64,000 bases of DNA from Sphingobacterium lactis (GTDB taxonomy: Bacteria > Bacteroidota > Bacteroidia > Sphingobacteriales > Sphingobacteriaceae), in the NCBI RefSeq assembly GCF_011046555.1, contig NZ_CP049246.1, forward strand, positions 3,596,001 through 3,660,000, in the 5' to 3' direction. The translations under genes were made by a program, and so were the position numbers. Positions 37,015 through 45,141 of the stretch are shown in pieces. The notes under the pieces are model-generated. The model saw only the letters and a program-made list of their open reading frames with translations, searched no databases and had not been told where the DNA came from. How positions within the stretch are numbered: position 1 is the stretch's first letter; every line of letters starts with the position of its first letter.

Positions 37015-37042
37015 TTTTGAACAAAAGGAATCAAATATGATT

Positions 37043-37087
37043 ACACCGACTTTAGATAATAGATTTTTCCATTATCAAAGTCGGTGT
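37043..37087 (+). terminator. Attenuator-like hairpin between rpsG and fusA
   Basis: ACACCGACTTT (37043-37053) and GATAAT (37055-37060) pair with ATTATC (37071-37076) and AAAGTCGGTGT (37077-37087), with a single bulged A and a 10-base loop; ATTTATTT follows. It could terminate part of the transcripts or regulate fusA expression. Confidence 0.7.
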
Positions 37088-37139
37088 ATTTATTTCAACT
37101 GAAATACAACCTGCCAATAGGCAAACTGCAATAAAAAAC

Positions 37140-39263
37140 ATGGCAAAAGATTTAAAATTAGTAAGAAATATTGGTATCGCTGCACACATCGATGCTGGTA
37201 AAACAACGACTACAGAGCGTATTCTTTTCTACTCGGGTGTAAACCACAAGTTAGGTGAAACGCACGAAGGTTCAGCGACTACAGACTGGATGGCACAAGA
37301 GCAAGAGCGTGGTATCACGATTACCTCTGCTGCTGTAACTGTATTCTGGAACTACCGTAACAAGAAATACCAAGTAAACGTAATTGATACTCCAGGTCAC
37401 GTGGACTTTACTGTAGAGGTAAACCGTTCCCTACGTGTATTGGATGGTCTAGTATTCTTATTCTCGGCGGTTGATGGTGTTGAGCCTCAGTCCGAGACTA
37501 ACTGGCGTTTAGCTGATGGATACAAAGTTCCTCGTATCGGTTTCGTGAATAAAATGGACCGTTCTGGTGCTGACTTCTTGAAAGTTGTTAAGCAAGTAAA
37601 AGATATGTTAGGTTCTGAGGCCGTAGCGCTTCAATTGCCTATCGGTGCTGAAGATGATTTCAAAGGTGTAGTTGACTTGATCAACAACCGTGGTATCGTT
37701 TGGAACGACGCAGATAAAGGAATGACCTTTACTGAAGTGCCTATCCCTGAGGATATGCTTGACGAAGTTGCTGAATACCGTGAGAAATTATTGGAAGCAG
37801 TAGCTGGTTATGATGAGTCTTTGATGGAGAAATTCTTCGAAGATCCAGATTCATTGACTGAGCGCGAAATCCTTGACGCATTGCGTAAAGCAGTATTGGA
37901 CAACGCTATCGTTCCTATGGTTTGTGGTTCATCTTTCAAAAACAAAGGTGTTCAGACAATGCTTGACTTCGTAATGGAGTTATTGCCTTCTCCATTGGAT
38001 CAAGAAGCGGTAAAAGGTACTGACCCACGTAACGGTGAAGAGATCTCTCGTAAACCATCTGAAGCAGAGCCTTTCGCAGCTTTAGGTTTCAAAATCGCTA
38101 CTGACCCATTCGTAGGTCGTTTGTGTTTCACTCGTGTATACTCAGGTGTACTAGAAGCTGGTTCTTACATCTTGAACACACGTTCAGGAAACAAAGAGCG
38201 TATCTCTCGTATCTTCCAGATGCACGCAAACAAACAAAACCCAATCGAGCGTATCGGAGCAGGTGACATCGGTGCTGTCGTTGGTTTCAAGGACATCAAA
38301 ACTGGTGATACCCTTTGTGATGAGAAAAACCCTATCGTTCTTGAGTCTATGGTATTCCCTGAGCCGGTTATCGGTTTGGCGATCGAGCCTAAAACTCAGG
38401 CTGACGTTGATAAATTAGGTATCGGTCTTGGTAAATTAGCTGAGGAAGATCCTACATTCGTAGTGAAAACTGATCCTGATACAGGTCAAACTGTAATCTC
38501 TGGTATGGGTGAGCTTCACTTGGATATCTTGATCGACCGTTTGAGACGTGAGTTCAAAGTTGAAGTGAACCAAGGTGCTCCTCAAGTAGCTTACAAAGAG
38601 TCCATCAACGGTACGACTGAGCACCGTGAAGTGTACAAGAAACAATCAGGTGGTCGTGGTAAATTCGCGGATATCAAAGTTGTTGTTTCTCCAGCAGATG
38701 AGGATTGGGATGTAGTTAAAAACCCACTTCAATTCGTAAATGAAATCGTTGGTGGATCTATTCCTAAGGAATACATTCCTTCGGTTCAAAAAGGATTTGA
38801 AGTTTCCATGAACAATGGTGTACTTGCCGGTTACCAATTGTCAGGTATGAAAGTTCGTTTGATTGATGGTTCATTCCACGCAGTCGATTCAGACTCTCTA
38901 TCTTTCGAATTAGCTGCTAAGATGGCTTACCGTGCTGCTCTTCCTAAATGTTCTCCAGTATTGATGGAGCCAATCATGAAGGTTGAAGTATTGACACCAG
39001 AAGAAAACATGGGTGATGTAATGGGTGACTTGAACCGTCGTCGTGGCCAAATGCAAGGTTTGGATTCCCGTAACGGTGCGCAAGTAATCAAAGCATTGGT
39101 ACCTCTTTCCGAGATGTTCGGCTATGTTACGCAATTGCGTACGATCACTTCAGGACGTGCAACTTCTACAATGGAGTTCGACCACTACGCTGAAGCACCT
39201 CGTAACGTTCAAGAAGACGTAATCGCGAAATCTAAAGGAAAAGTTAAAGGTATCGAAGAATAA
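37140..39263 (+). CDS. fusA: Elongation factor G
   Basis: This 707-residue translocation GTPase has G1 [13 protein letters not shown] (about 16-28), G2 [10 protein letters not shown]3 DTPGHVDFT and G4 [10 protein letters not shown], then domains II-V ending [16 protein letters not shown]. Its length is normal. It lies 125 bp after rpsG and 85 bp before rpsJ, and hairpins fill both gaps. Usage of preferred codons is strong, as expected for an abundant protein. Confidence 0.98.
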   Translation: MAKDLKLVRNIGIAAHIDAGKTTTTERILFYSGVNHKLGETHEGSATTDWMAQEQERGITITSAAVTVFWNYRNKKYQVNVIDTPGHVDFTVEVNRSLRVLDGLVFLFSAVDGVEPQSETNWRLADGYKVPRIGFVNKMDRSGADFLKVVKQVKDMLGSEAVALQLPIGAEDDFKGVVDLINNRGIVWNDADKGMTFTEVPIPEDMLDEVAEYREKLLEAVAGYDESLMEKFFEDPDSLTEREILDALRKAVLDNAIVPMVCGSSFKNKGVQTMLDFVMELLPSPLDQEAVKGTDPRNGEEISRKPSEAEPFAALGFKIATDPFVGRLCFTRVYSGVLEAGSYILNTRSGNKERISRIFQMHANKQNPIERIGAGDIGAVVGFKDIKTGDTLCDEKNPIVLESMVFPEPVIGLAIEPKTQADVDKLGIGLGKLAEEDPTFVVKTDPDTGQTVISGMGELHLDILIDRLRREFKVEVNQGAPQVAYKESINGTTEHREVYKKQSGGRGKFADIKVVVSPADEDWDVVKNPLQFVNEIVGGSIPKEYIPSVQKGFEVSMNNGVLAGYQLSGMKVRLIDGSFHAVDSDSLSFELAAKMAYRAALPKCSPVLMEPIMKVEVLTPEENMGDVMGDLNRRRGQMQGLDSRNGAQVIKALVPLSEMFGYVTQLRTITSGRATSTMEFDHYAEAPRNVQEDVIAKSKGKVKGIEE

Positions 39264-39292
39264 TCCTTTCTATCCAGAAATAAAACTTAACC

Positions 39293-39330
39293 GATCCCTG
39301 GTTGCAAATAGCTCTAACCAGGGGTCATTT
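39293..39330 (+). terminator. Terminator-like hairpin between fusA and rpsJ
   Basis: GATCCCTGGTT (39293-39303) pairs with AACCAGGGGTC (39316-39326), with one G-U pair, followed by ATTTT. Confidence 0.7.
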
Positions 39331-39348
39331 TAAAATCAAAATAAGAAG

Positions 39349-39654
39349 ATGAGCCAAAGAATCAGAATCAAATTGAAATCTTACGATTACAATTTAGTTG
39401 ACAAATCAGCTGAGAAAATCGTAAAAACGGTAAAACCTACAGGTGCAGTTGTTAGTGGTCCTATCCCATTGCCTACTGAGAAAAAAATCTATACGGTTCT
39501 ACGTTCACCACACGTTAACAAAAAAGCACGTGAGCAGTTCCAATTATGTTCTTACAAGAGATTGTTAGACATCTACTCGTCAAACTCTAAAACAGTAGAC
39601 GCGTTGATGAAATTAGAACTTCCTTCAGGTGTTGAAGTTGAAATCAAAGTGTGA
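39349..39654 (+). CDS. rpsJ: 30S ribosomal protein S10
   Basis: The 101-residue protein is complete, from [20 protein letters not shown] to the C-terminal EVEIKV, with [13 protein letters not shown] and [12 protein letters not shown] in the middle. S10 is also part of the NusB/E antitermination complex. In most bacteria rpsJ opens the S10 cluster (rplC, rplD and so on); here a strong terminator follows at once and no rplC is found, so the str and S10 blocks are separated in this genome. Confidence 0.97.
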   Translation: MSQRIRIKLKSYDYNLVDKSAEKIVKTVKPTGAVVSGPIPLPTEKKIYTVLRSPHVNKKAREQFQLCSYKRLLDIYSSNSKTVDALMKLELPSGVEVEIKV

Positions 39655-39666
39655 TAGATTTCAAGA

Positions 39667-39709
39667 AGAAACAGAAAGGCCCATTGAAAAATGGGCCTTT
39701 TCTGTTTCT
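39667..39709 (+). terminator. Strong terminator after rpsJ
   Basis: A stem of about 19 bp: AGAAACAGAAAGGCCCATT (39667-39685) with AATGGGCCTTTTCTGTTTCT (39690-39709), with one bulged base. Confidence 0.88.
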
Positions 39710-39710
39710 A

Positions 39711-39940
39711 GATGTGAGATGTGAGATGTGAGATTTGAGATAGTAAGGGTGCTATTGGGATTAATAATCTTTAGACAACATAATCCTGCTTTCTATCTCA
39801 TTTCTCAATACTACCCTCAATTTTTAGACAAACATTATCCCGTTTTCTATCTCATATCTCAAATCTCAAATCTACCTCTCATATCTCAATACTCACATCT
39901 CCTATCTCACTTCTAAGTTTCATATCTATCTCTCTCTATT
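39711..39940. repeat. GAGAT/ATCTC low-complexity repeat block
   Basis: GATGTGA is repeated in tandem at 39711-39735 (then GATTTGAGATAG), and its complement-type words (TATCTCA, AATCTCA) recur at 39791-39912, so the two parts can pair. Inside, about 42 bases starting TTAGACAACAT at 39771 are repeated imperfectly at 39824 (53-bp period). No coding frame is convincing. It fills the gap between the rpsJ terminator and the first beta-barrel gene. Confidence 0.8.
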
Positions 39941-39943
39941 CCA

Positions 39944-40573
39944 CTACCACTGGAAGCCTATTCCGAAATTTAAGGTTCGATTAGAGTTGGCTTTGCTGCT
40001 TTTTGAGGCATTCAAATCATTCAAACCTAACCCATATCCTGCCTGTATCAAAAAGCCGTTAGATAGCTTGTAACCTACGCCAAAATTAAGGCCAGCATCC
40101 AAACGGTTCATGTTCTTATCGCTGCCACTGAAGCTGATATCTCGTGTTTCCTTACCATCGGGTCTGGAATCTTTCACTTTACCACTGATGGTGTACCCCA
40201 AGTAGGGCCCAGCAGAGAGAAATGTTTTTCCGCTACCGGTCGGAATATAGTAGATTGCATTGATCGGAGCCTCTACGGACATGGTATTCAAGGTCGATTT
40301 GTAATCACCCGCTGGGGAGGCATCCCCTGGTTTGACGGTCGTTTCGACTGTACTCCCCTTCCCTTGCAGGGATATACCTGGTTGAATGGAGAATTGATTG
40401 GAGAATGGAAAGTCCACAAATCCGGTCACGAAATAGGAAGGATTGAATTTCTGGTGATCCAGATTGCTCACCTTCGCTAGGTTGATTCCGGTTTTGGTAC
40501 CATAGGTGGTTTGCGCTTGGGTAGCACCGATAGAAAGTGCAGCAAGTGTCAGTGAAAATAAAAGTGTTCTCAT
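39944..40573 (-). CDS. Outer membrane beta-barrel protein, paralogue 1
   Basis: The 209-residue protein has a signal peptide ending ATQAQ (residue 21) and a small barrel of the PorT-like beta-barrel (OMP_b-brl_2) type: TTYGTKTGINLAK, FSIQPGISLQGKG, INAIYYIPTGSGKTFLSAGPYLGY, GYKLSNGFLIQAGYGLGL, and a terminal aromatic (GIGFQW). It is one of three tandem paralogues, each with its own spacing and probably its own promoter. No enzyme function is apparent; a structural or adhesion role is possible. Confidence 0.88.
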   Translation of the reverse strand: MRTLLFSLTLAALSIGATQAQTTYGTKTGINLAKVSNLDHQKFNPSYFVTGFVDFPFSNQFSIQPGISLQGKGSTVETTVKPGDASPAGDYKSTLNTMSVEAPINAIYYIPTGSGKTFLSAGPYLGYTISGKVKDSRPDGKETRDISFSGSDKNMNRLDAGLNFGVGYKLSNGFLIQAGYGLGLNDLNASKSSKANSNRTLNFGIGFQW

Positions 40574-40600
40574 ACGGATTAGTTTTAATTAATATGTACC

Positions 40601-40608
40601 CAAAAGTA
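40601..40608 (-). promoter_or_regulatory. -7 promoter element of beta-barrel paralogue 1
   Basis: TACTTTTG on the minus strand, a perfect TAnnTTTG match 27 bases before the ATG. A 12-base palindrome TATGGCGCCATA overlaps it (40607-40618) and could be an operator. Confidence 0.55.
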
Positions 40609-40750
40609 TGGCGCCATATCATAAGTAAATCCTAAAGAACTATTAATTAACAAATTTTCACCATTCGAAATTTCCAACAAGTCTATAGCATTTGAACAGC
40701 GGTGTTTAAAAGGACCTTTCGCGAATTCCTTATATTGATTATTTATGCAC

Positions 40751-40776
40751 AAAAAAGGCAACCTATGCAGGTTGCC
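40751..40776 (-). terminator. Terminator after beta-barrel paralogue 2
   Basis: On the minus strand GGCAACCT-GCAT-AGGTTGCC is followed by six T's (40751-40756). Confidence 0.9.
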
Positions 40777-40808
40777 CATCTATTATCAATCAAAATGAAA
40801 TATTCTTT

Positions 40809-41462
40809 CTAGAATTGGTATCCTATCCCAAGACTGAACACTCTACTAGATCGTTTATCACCATCAGTAAGGATCTTCGTTAAGCCTAAACCGTAGCCTG
40901 CGTTGATCAGGAATCCGTTATTTAATTTGTACCCAGCCAAGAAGTTCATCCCGGCATCCACCACATGAATATCTTTATCCTTACCTATTTCAAGATCCAA
41001 TTCATCTTTATCTCCATCCCCTATAATTTCAAGCGTTACGTCGCCATCAGTTTTCAACTTTGCATCAATATTGAATCCGATGTATGGACCAGCACCTACA
41101 TAAACCTTACCAGGTCCTGCTGGAATCCAATACACTGCATTTACCGGAATTTCAATGGAAAGGATGTTCAAACGTGCGGATCCATCCACTTTCGCATTTG
41201 CAATCGTTTCGTCAATGCTGTATTTTTCGCCCTTTCCCTGCAAGGAGATTCCCGGTTGGATGGAGAATTGTGAAGCGACAGGAATATCTGCAAATCCTGT
41301 TAAATAGAAGGACAGGTTGTTCTTCTGATAATCCTCCATTGAATTATCCACATTGGATAACTTGGCCAAGTTCATGCCTGCCTTAATTCCGTAACTGGTC
41401 TGTGCATGTGCTGCAAAGCTTAAAAATAAAGCCGAGCTGAATAAGAGTATTGATTTTTTCAT
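40809..41462 (-). CDS. Outer membrane beta-barrel protein, paralogue 2
   Basis: The 217-residue protein has a signal peptide ending AAHAQ (residue 21) and the same barrel plan as its neighbours (TSYGIKAGMNLAKLSNV, FSIQPGISLQGKG, GAGPYIGFN, GYKLNNGFLINAGYGLGL, terminal GIGYQF). It differs by an acidic surface loop around residues 150-170 (DGDKDELDLEIGKDKD). It ends at its own terminator and so is probably transcribed alone. TACTTTTA at 41517-41524 (minus) is a near-consensus -7 element. Confidence 0.88.
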   Translation of the reverse strand: MKKSILLFSSALFLSFAAHAQTSYGIKAGMNLAKLSNVDNSMEDYQKNNLSFYLTGFADIPVASQFSIQPGISLQGKGEKYSIDETIANAKVDGSARLNILSIEIPVNAVYWIPAGPGKVYVGAGPYIGFNIDAKLKTDGDVTLEIIGDGDKDELDLEIGKDKDIHVVDAGMNFLAGYKLNNGFLINAGYGLGLTKILTDGDKRSSRVFSLGIGYQF

Positions 41463-41654
41463 AAAATATATAAGAAATTACCTTGGCCATTATTGGACAA
41501 GGCTGTTTATTGCGAATAAAAGTAAGGGTTAAAGGAATAGAGAAATAGTTTGTTCCCGATAATGGAGATCGCTTTGGCCGAAAACAGATACTGAAAGATT
41601 CATGTTGAAGGATGGCTTAAAAACCATTTGGTTTTCGCCATTTATGTAGCTGGT

Positions 41655-41690
41655 AAAAAAAGAAAAGGTGACCCGCAATGGATCACCTTT
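41655..41690 (-). terminator. Terminator after beta-barrel paralogue 3
   Basis: On the minus strand AAAGGTGATCC pairs with GGGTCACCTTT (one G-U pair), followed by a T-run at 41655-41661. Confidence 0.85.
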
Positions 41691-41730
41691 ATCTTATGTT
41701 CACTAAGGCTCGAGGCCTTTTCTAAATTGC

Positions 41731-42369
41731 TTAGAATTGGAAACCTAGACCAAAAGATAGGGTACGAGTGGATGACTTGTCACCGTTATCGTTAGGGTTC
41801 AAGTTAGTCAAACCTAATCCGTAACCAGCGTTCAATAATAAACCGTTGTTGAACTTGTAACCAGCCATAAAGTTAGCACCAGCATCAATTAGGTTCATGT
41901 TTTTGTTATCACCAGAGAATTTCAAATCATTTTCGAATTCACCCGTATTGTTACCCAATGTTCCTTTACCTTTAGTTTTACCGGAAACATTGAATCCTAC
42001 GTATGGACCAGCACCCAAGAATACATTACCTGAACCAGCAGGAATATAGTAAACCGCATTTACTGGAATTTCAATGGACATTACGTTTGTTGTTACACTA
42101 CCGTCCAAACCATCACCATCGTAGTTGAATTTATTTCCTTTACCTTGAAGGGAAACTCCAGGTTGGATGGAAAATTGTGGTGCTACCGGTAAGTCAGCGA
42201 AACCTGTTACGTAGAAAGATACGTTGTTAGTTTGGTAATCTTTTTCTGCGTCAGTAACATTGGAAAATTTACCCAAGTTTACACCAGCTTTTAAACCGTA
42301 GCTAGTTTGTGCTTGTGCACCTGCTGCTAATAAAAATGCAGCGCCGAAAGAAAGTAATAATTTTTTCAT
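41731..42369 (-). CDS. Outer membrane beta-barrel protein, paralogue 3
   Basis: The 212-residue protein has a signal peptide ending GAQAQ (residue 21) and the shared barrel motifs (TSYGLKAGVNLGKFSNV, FSIQPGVSLQGKG, GAGPYVGFNVSGK, terminal GLGFQF). Its codon choice (for example GGT, GTA, AAC, TTA) looks like that of rpsL and fusA and unlike that of paralogue 1, which suggests it is the highly expressed member. The three paralogues probably arose by tandem duplication. Confidence 0.88.
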   Translation of the reverse strand: MKKLLLSFGAAFLLAAGAQAQTSYGLKAGVNLGKFSNVTDAEKDYQTNNVSFYVTGFADLPVAPQFSIQPGVSLQGKGNKFNYDGDGLDGSVTTNVMSIEIPVNAVYYIPAGSGNVFLGAGPYVGFNVSGKTKGKGTLGNNTGEFENDLKFSGDNKNMNLIDAGANFMAGYKFNNGLLLNAGYGLGLTNLNPNDNGDKSSTRTLSFGLGFQF

Positions 42370-42635
42370 AGTCTTTTAATTTTCGTTTTTTAAATACATC
42401 CAGAATTATCCCGGATACACCATTGCTTGCAAAGTTTAGACCAAATTAATGACAAGCGGTAATTAAGGATTTAAAGCGTTAATTATCAGTCTGATAATTT
42501 TTAAATTTTATTTCATACCGATGCTTTGAGCGTTTGCAAAAAGCGGTAATTATTCACTATCAACCTGTTAAGGAGGTGTGAAAATAAAAGCGCAACAAAA
42601 AGCGAAAAAGGTTTTTTTATTTTAAAATTTAATCC

Positions 42636-42643
42636 TATTTTTG
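42636..42643 (+). promoter_or_regulatory. -7 promoter element of tRNA-Cys
   Basis: TATTTTTG, a perfect TAnnTTTG match 19 bases before the tRNA 5' end. Confidence 0.7.
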
Positions 42644-42662
42644 CAGACCTGTAAGGGTAAAG

Positions 42663-42733
42663 GGTCGGATGGCCGAGTGGCTAGGCTGAGGTCTGCAAAA
42701 CCTCCTACAGCGGTTCGAATCCGCTTCCGACCT
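42663..42733 (+). tRNA. tRNA-Cys (anticodon GCA)
   Basis: The cloverleaf is complete. Acceptor GGTCGGA pairs with TCCGACC. The anticodon arm is GAGGT-CTGCAAA-ACCTC, with anticodon GCA. The T arm is GCGGTTCGAATCCGC. The discriminator base is T (U73), as expected for tRNA-Cys. CCA is not encoded. A small protein gene follows 30 bases later and is probably in the same transcript. Confidence 0.96.
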
Positions 42734-42763
42734 CGTTTTAACATTAAAAAATATTTGATCACA

Positions 42764-42943
42764 ATGGGAGTTACACGTTTAAAAAGAAAAGATAGAAGAA
42801 ATAAAACTGTTTCACGCGTTGAAGTACAGTTCTTAAAACTTGGCCGCAACATCGAACAAGGTTCTAAAAGCAAAATGGCTAAGGATAGTCAAATCACTAA
42901 AAATGATGAGATCTTAAACAAATTAGCTACTGAAGCTAAATAA
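42764..42943 (+). CDS. Small basic conserved-looking protein (59 aa)
   Basis: The 59-residue protein is very basic at the N-terminus (MGVTRLKRKDRRNKTVSRV), with QFLKLGRNIEQGSK in the middle and a Lys/Glu helix at the end. Its size and charge fit a ribosome-associated protein, but I do not recognise it with certainty. The ATG at 42764 gives this product; upstream codons in the same frame run through the tRNA and are not coding. It starts 30 bases after tRNA-Cys and has a terminator right behind it. Confidence 0.75.
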   Translation: MGVTRLKRKDRRNKTVSRVEVQFLKLGRNIEQGSKSKMAKDSQITKNDEILNKLATEAK

Positions 42944-42965
42944 GTTTGTTTAAAACAAAATATAT

Positions 42966-42993
42966 AAGCCTTTAGAATTTCTAAAGGCTTTTT
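42966..42993. terminator. Bidirectional terminator between the small protein and cutC
   Basis: AAGCCTTTAG-AATTT-CTAAAGGCTT followed by T's; it overlaps the stop codon of cutC on the other strand. Confidence 0.88.
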
Positions 42994-43733
42994 ATGTTTT
43001 CGACCATCTCCCCCACCAATTGCGCACTGCTACTGATCTCATCTTCATCCATTCCTGTTACAGAAGAATTTTTGAATTCCATTTTAGAGGGCTCAACAAT
43101 TTTTGCCGATGAATGAATGCTATGGGCTCCAGTGAAACTTAAAATCTCTTTGATGTTTCCGCTGTTCACACCAGCCCCCGGCATGATTTCGATGCGACCC
43201 TTTGCCTGCCCAACCAATTCCCTCAACAACTTTTTTCCCTGCAATGCAGTATCCTGTTGACCTGACGTCAATATCCTATCGCAACCAATGGCAATGATAT
43301 CCTCCAATGCTTGCTTTGGATCGCGACAGCGATCAAATGCACGATGGAACACGACGGTCATGGGTTTTGCCAAATCGACCAAAATCTTGGTTCTTTCCTT
43401 ATCTACGTCACCTTCTTTCGTTAAAATACCAATAACGACCCCATCACAACCAGCTTCCTTACAATACCGGACATCGGCCATCATTTCGGCAAATTCATCC
43501 TTGTTATACAGGAAATCTCCAGATCGCGGGCGGATCAGCACGTGGACTCCAATATCCAAAGCCTCCCTGGTCAATTTAATCTGGCCATAGGAAGGTGTGG
43601 TACCGCCATTTTCCAAATTCTGACAGAGCTCTACCCTGCTGGCCCCGCCACGCTGGGCCTGTTTTGCAGAATATATCGAATTACAACAAATCTCCAATAG
43701 ATACCCATTTGCTATTTTCTTGTCCCTAACCAT
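42981..43733 (-). CDS. cutC: CutC-family protein
   Basis: The 250-residue TIM-barrel protein starts YLLEICCNSIYSAKQAQRGGASRVELC and contains VLIRPRSGDFLYN, CKEAGCDGVVIG, VFHRAFDRCRDP and the GAGVNSGN motif near the phosphate site, all typical of CutC. The family was first linked to copper tolerance in Escherichia coli, but that role is disputed and the enzyme reaction is unknown. It is a single gene, convergent to the tRNA-Cys transcript, and is not near the copper locus at 53483-59299. Confidence 0.92.
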   Translation of the reverse strand: MVRDKKIANGYLLEICCNSIYSAKQAQRGGASRVELCQNLENGGTTPSYGQIKLTREALDIGVHVLIRPRSGDFLYNKDEFAEMMADVRYCKEAGCDGVVIGILTKEGDVDKERTKILVDLAKPMTVVFHRAFDRCRDPKQALEDIIAIGCDRILTSGQQDTALQGKKLLRELVGQAKGRIEIMPGAGVNSGNIKEILSFTGAHSIHSSAKIVEPSKMEFKNSSVTGMDEDEISSSAQLVGEMVENIKSL

Positions 43734-43866
43734 ACTTCAAATATATCCTTTTTCCTTACGATACTCATTTTAAAGTGGTAAATTCATTATTCCAAATACG
43801 ATTTTCACGAAAACATTCTGAAAATCTATTTGTTATAACATTTGCGAGCATCCAAATTTTATCGTT

Positions 43867-44271
43867 ATGCCACTTATTTCAAAACAAAAAGAAGTGCAGA
43901 TACATCTGTCTACGATGTATGATACGCTGCAAACTAGTGTCGAGAAAATGAAGGGAGAACTCAAAACGCATCGATCGATGTATGAGGACGCGTGTCACAT
44001 GCACATTAAGTCCGGATTCAAGTTAGAGAACTTGTGGCTCCGGGCTGACCAGAACTATCAGGACAAATTCCGGGAATTTGAAACGCACTGTTTCCTCCTG
44101 GAAATCTTAACAGACTATCGCGATGAGGAAGGTAATTTCATCCACCTGGAGGAATTCTTCTTAACCCTTCGATCCCTGTTACAGAAATTTGTCGAACAGG
44201 AAGCCTATGAGATCTGTGCCATCATCAAGAAATGGCACGACCGCATCCAACAGGATCATGGTAGGTCCTAA
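43867..44271 (+). CDS. Hypothetical helical protein (134 aa)
   Basis: I do not recognise this protein. It is predicted to be nearly all helix, with a long N-terminal helix (about 3-45, IHLSTMYDTLQTSVEKMKGE) and two acidic and aromatic helices (about 55-125). No signal peptide, membrane helix or metal motif is seen. It stands alone. An imperfect inverted repeat GGATACAA/TTGTATCC with duplicated GCCTCCTGA words follows between 44312 and 44363. Confidence 0.65.
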   Translation: MPLISKQKEVQIHLSTMYDTLQTSVEKMKGELKTHRSMYEDACHMHIKSGFKLENLWLRADQNYQDKFREFETHCFLLEILTDYRDEEGNFIHLEEFFLTLRSLLQKFVEQEAYEICAIIKKWHDRIQQDHGRS

Positions 44272-44385
44272 CCCTAAACACCACACATACTAACTATAAC
44301 ATCTTGGAGGAACGGATACAAAGGCCTCCTGAACGAATTTGCCTCCTGAGCGCAAACTTGTATCCAGACAGCTTTTTCGAGATCG

Positions 44386-44895
44386 CTAGTGCTCCGTTTT
44401 GGCCAAAGCATCCTCGAATAGCGGCATCAATATGGGCCAATTTTTGTTTTCTTCCGACAACAGATCGCGGGAGGAGATACCGTAGTGGTTCTTCAGATCG
44501 GGATCTGCATCGTGATCCAACAGTAACTTGATAATCCTAGAATCCACATGATCCATCATTCCGCGCCACAAGGCACTATTGCCATGCGCATCCAGGAGAT
44601 CTACTTTCACACCCGACAACAATAAAAGATTGATGATATCCAGCCGTTGGGAAGATACGGCATAATGTAGGGCAGAATTCCCTTTGGTATCCTGGTGGTT
44701 GACTTTTGCGCCGCTCTGAATGGCCCAATAGGCAATTTCCACCGCTGGGTACTGGCACGCATACATCAATATCGACCGCCCATGCTTATCCAAACAATTG
44801 ACGCCACTTCTGGCAATGATTTCCTTGACCGAGTCGTATTTCCCGAGCTTCAGCGATTGTACAATCAGCTCCGTATTTATCAGTTTTTCTCGCAA
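44386..44895 (-). CDS. Ankyrin repeat protein
   Basis: The 169-residue protein is made of about four ankyrin repeats (about 25-145): LDKHGRSILMYACQYPAVEI, DTKGNSALHYAVSSQRLDII and DAHGNSALWRGMMDHVDSRI are clear, with a last degenerate one at NHYGISSRDLL. It has no signal and probably mediates protein-protein contacts in the cytoplasm. The start is TTG at 44893-44895: AAGGAG lies 9 bases before it, and no ATG is found before an upstream in-frame stop. Confidence 0.85.
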   Translation of the reverse strand: MREKLINTELIVQSLKLGKYDSVKEIIARSGVNCLDKHGRSILMYACQYPAVEIAYWAIQSGAKVNHQDTKGNSALHYAVSSQRLDIINLLLLSGVKVDLLDAHGNSALWRGMMDHVDSRIIKLLLDHDADPDLKNHYGISSRDLLSEENKNWPILMPLFEDALAKTEH

Positions 44896-45075
44896 GTCAA
44901 ACTCCTTTCTGTTTGTTCCCTGTTATCGATATTTGAACCAATAACAGTTAATTAATTCGCTATTTGAGTTAATTAATATTATAAGTTATGGATTTTTTAA
45001 TAAAAACCAAAATATCCGAGAAAATATCAGAATATATATAAAGAAAATTCAGTAAAACAGCATTCTGGATAAGGG

Positions 45076-45103
45076 AAAAAAAAGCGGGACCTCTCCCGCT
45101 TTT
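45076..45103 (-). terminator. Terminator after the GH2-GH127 unit
   Basis: AAAAGCGGGA-GAGG-TCCCGCTTTT on the minus strand with a T-run. Confidence 0.9.
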
Positions 45104-45141
45104 CACCTAAAACTTGTATAAAAAAATAAAACTAATTCAGA

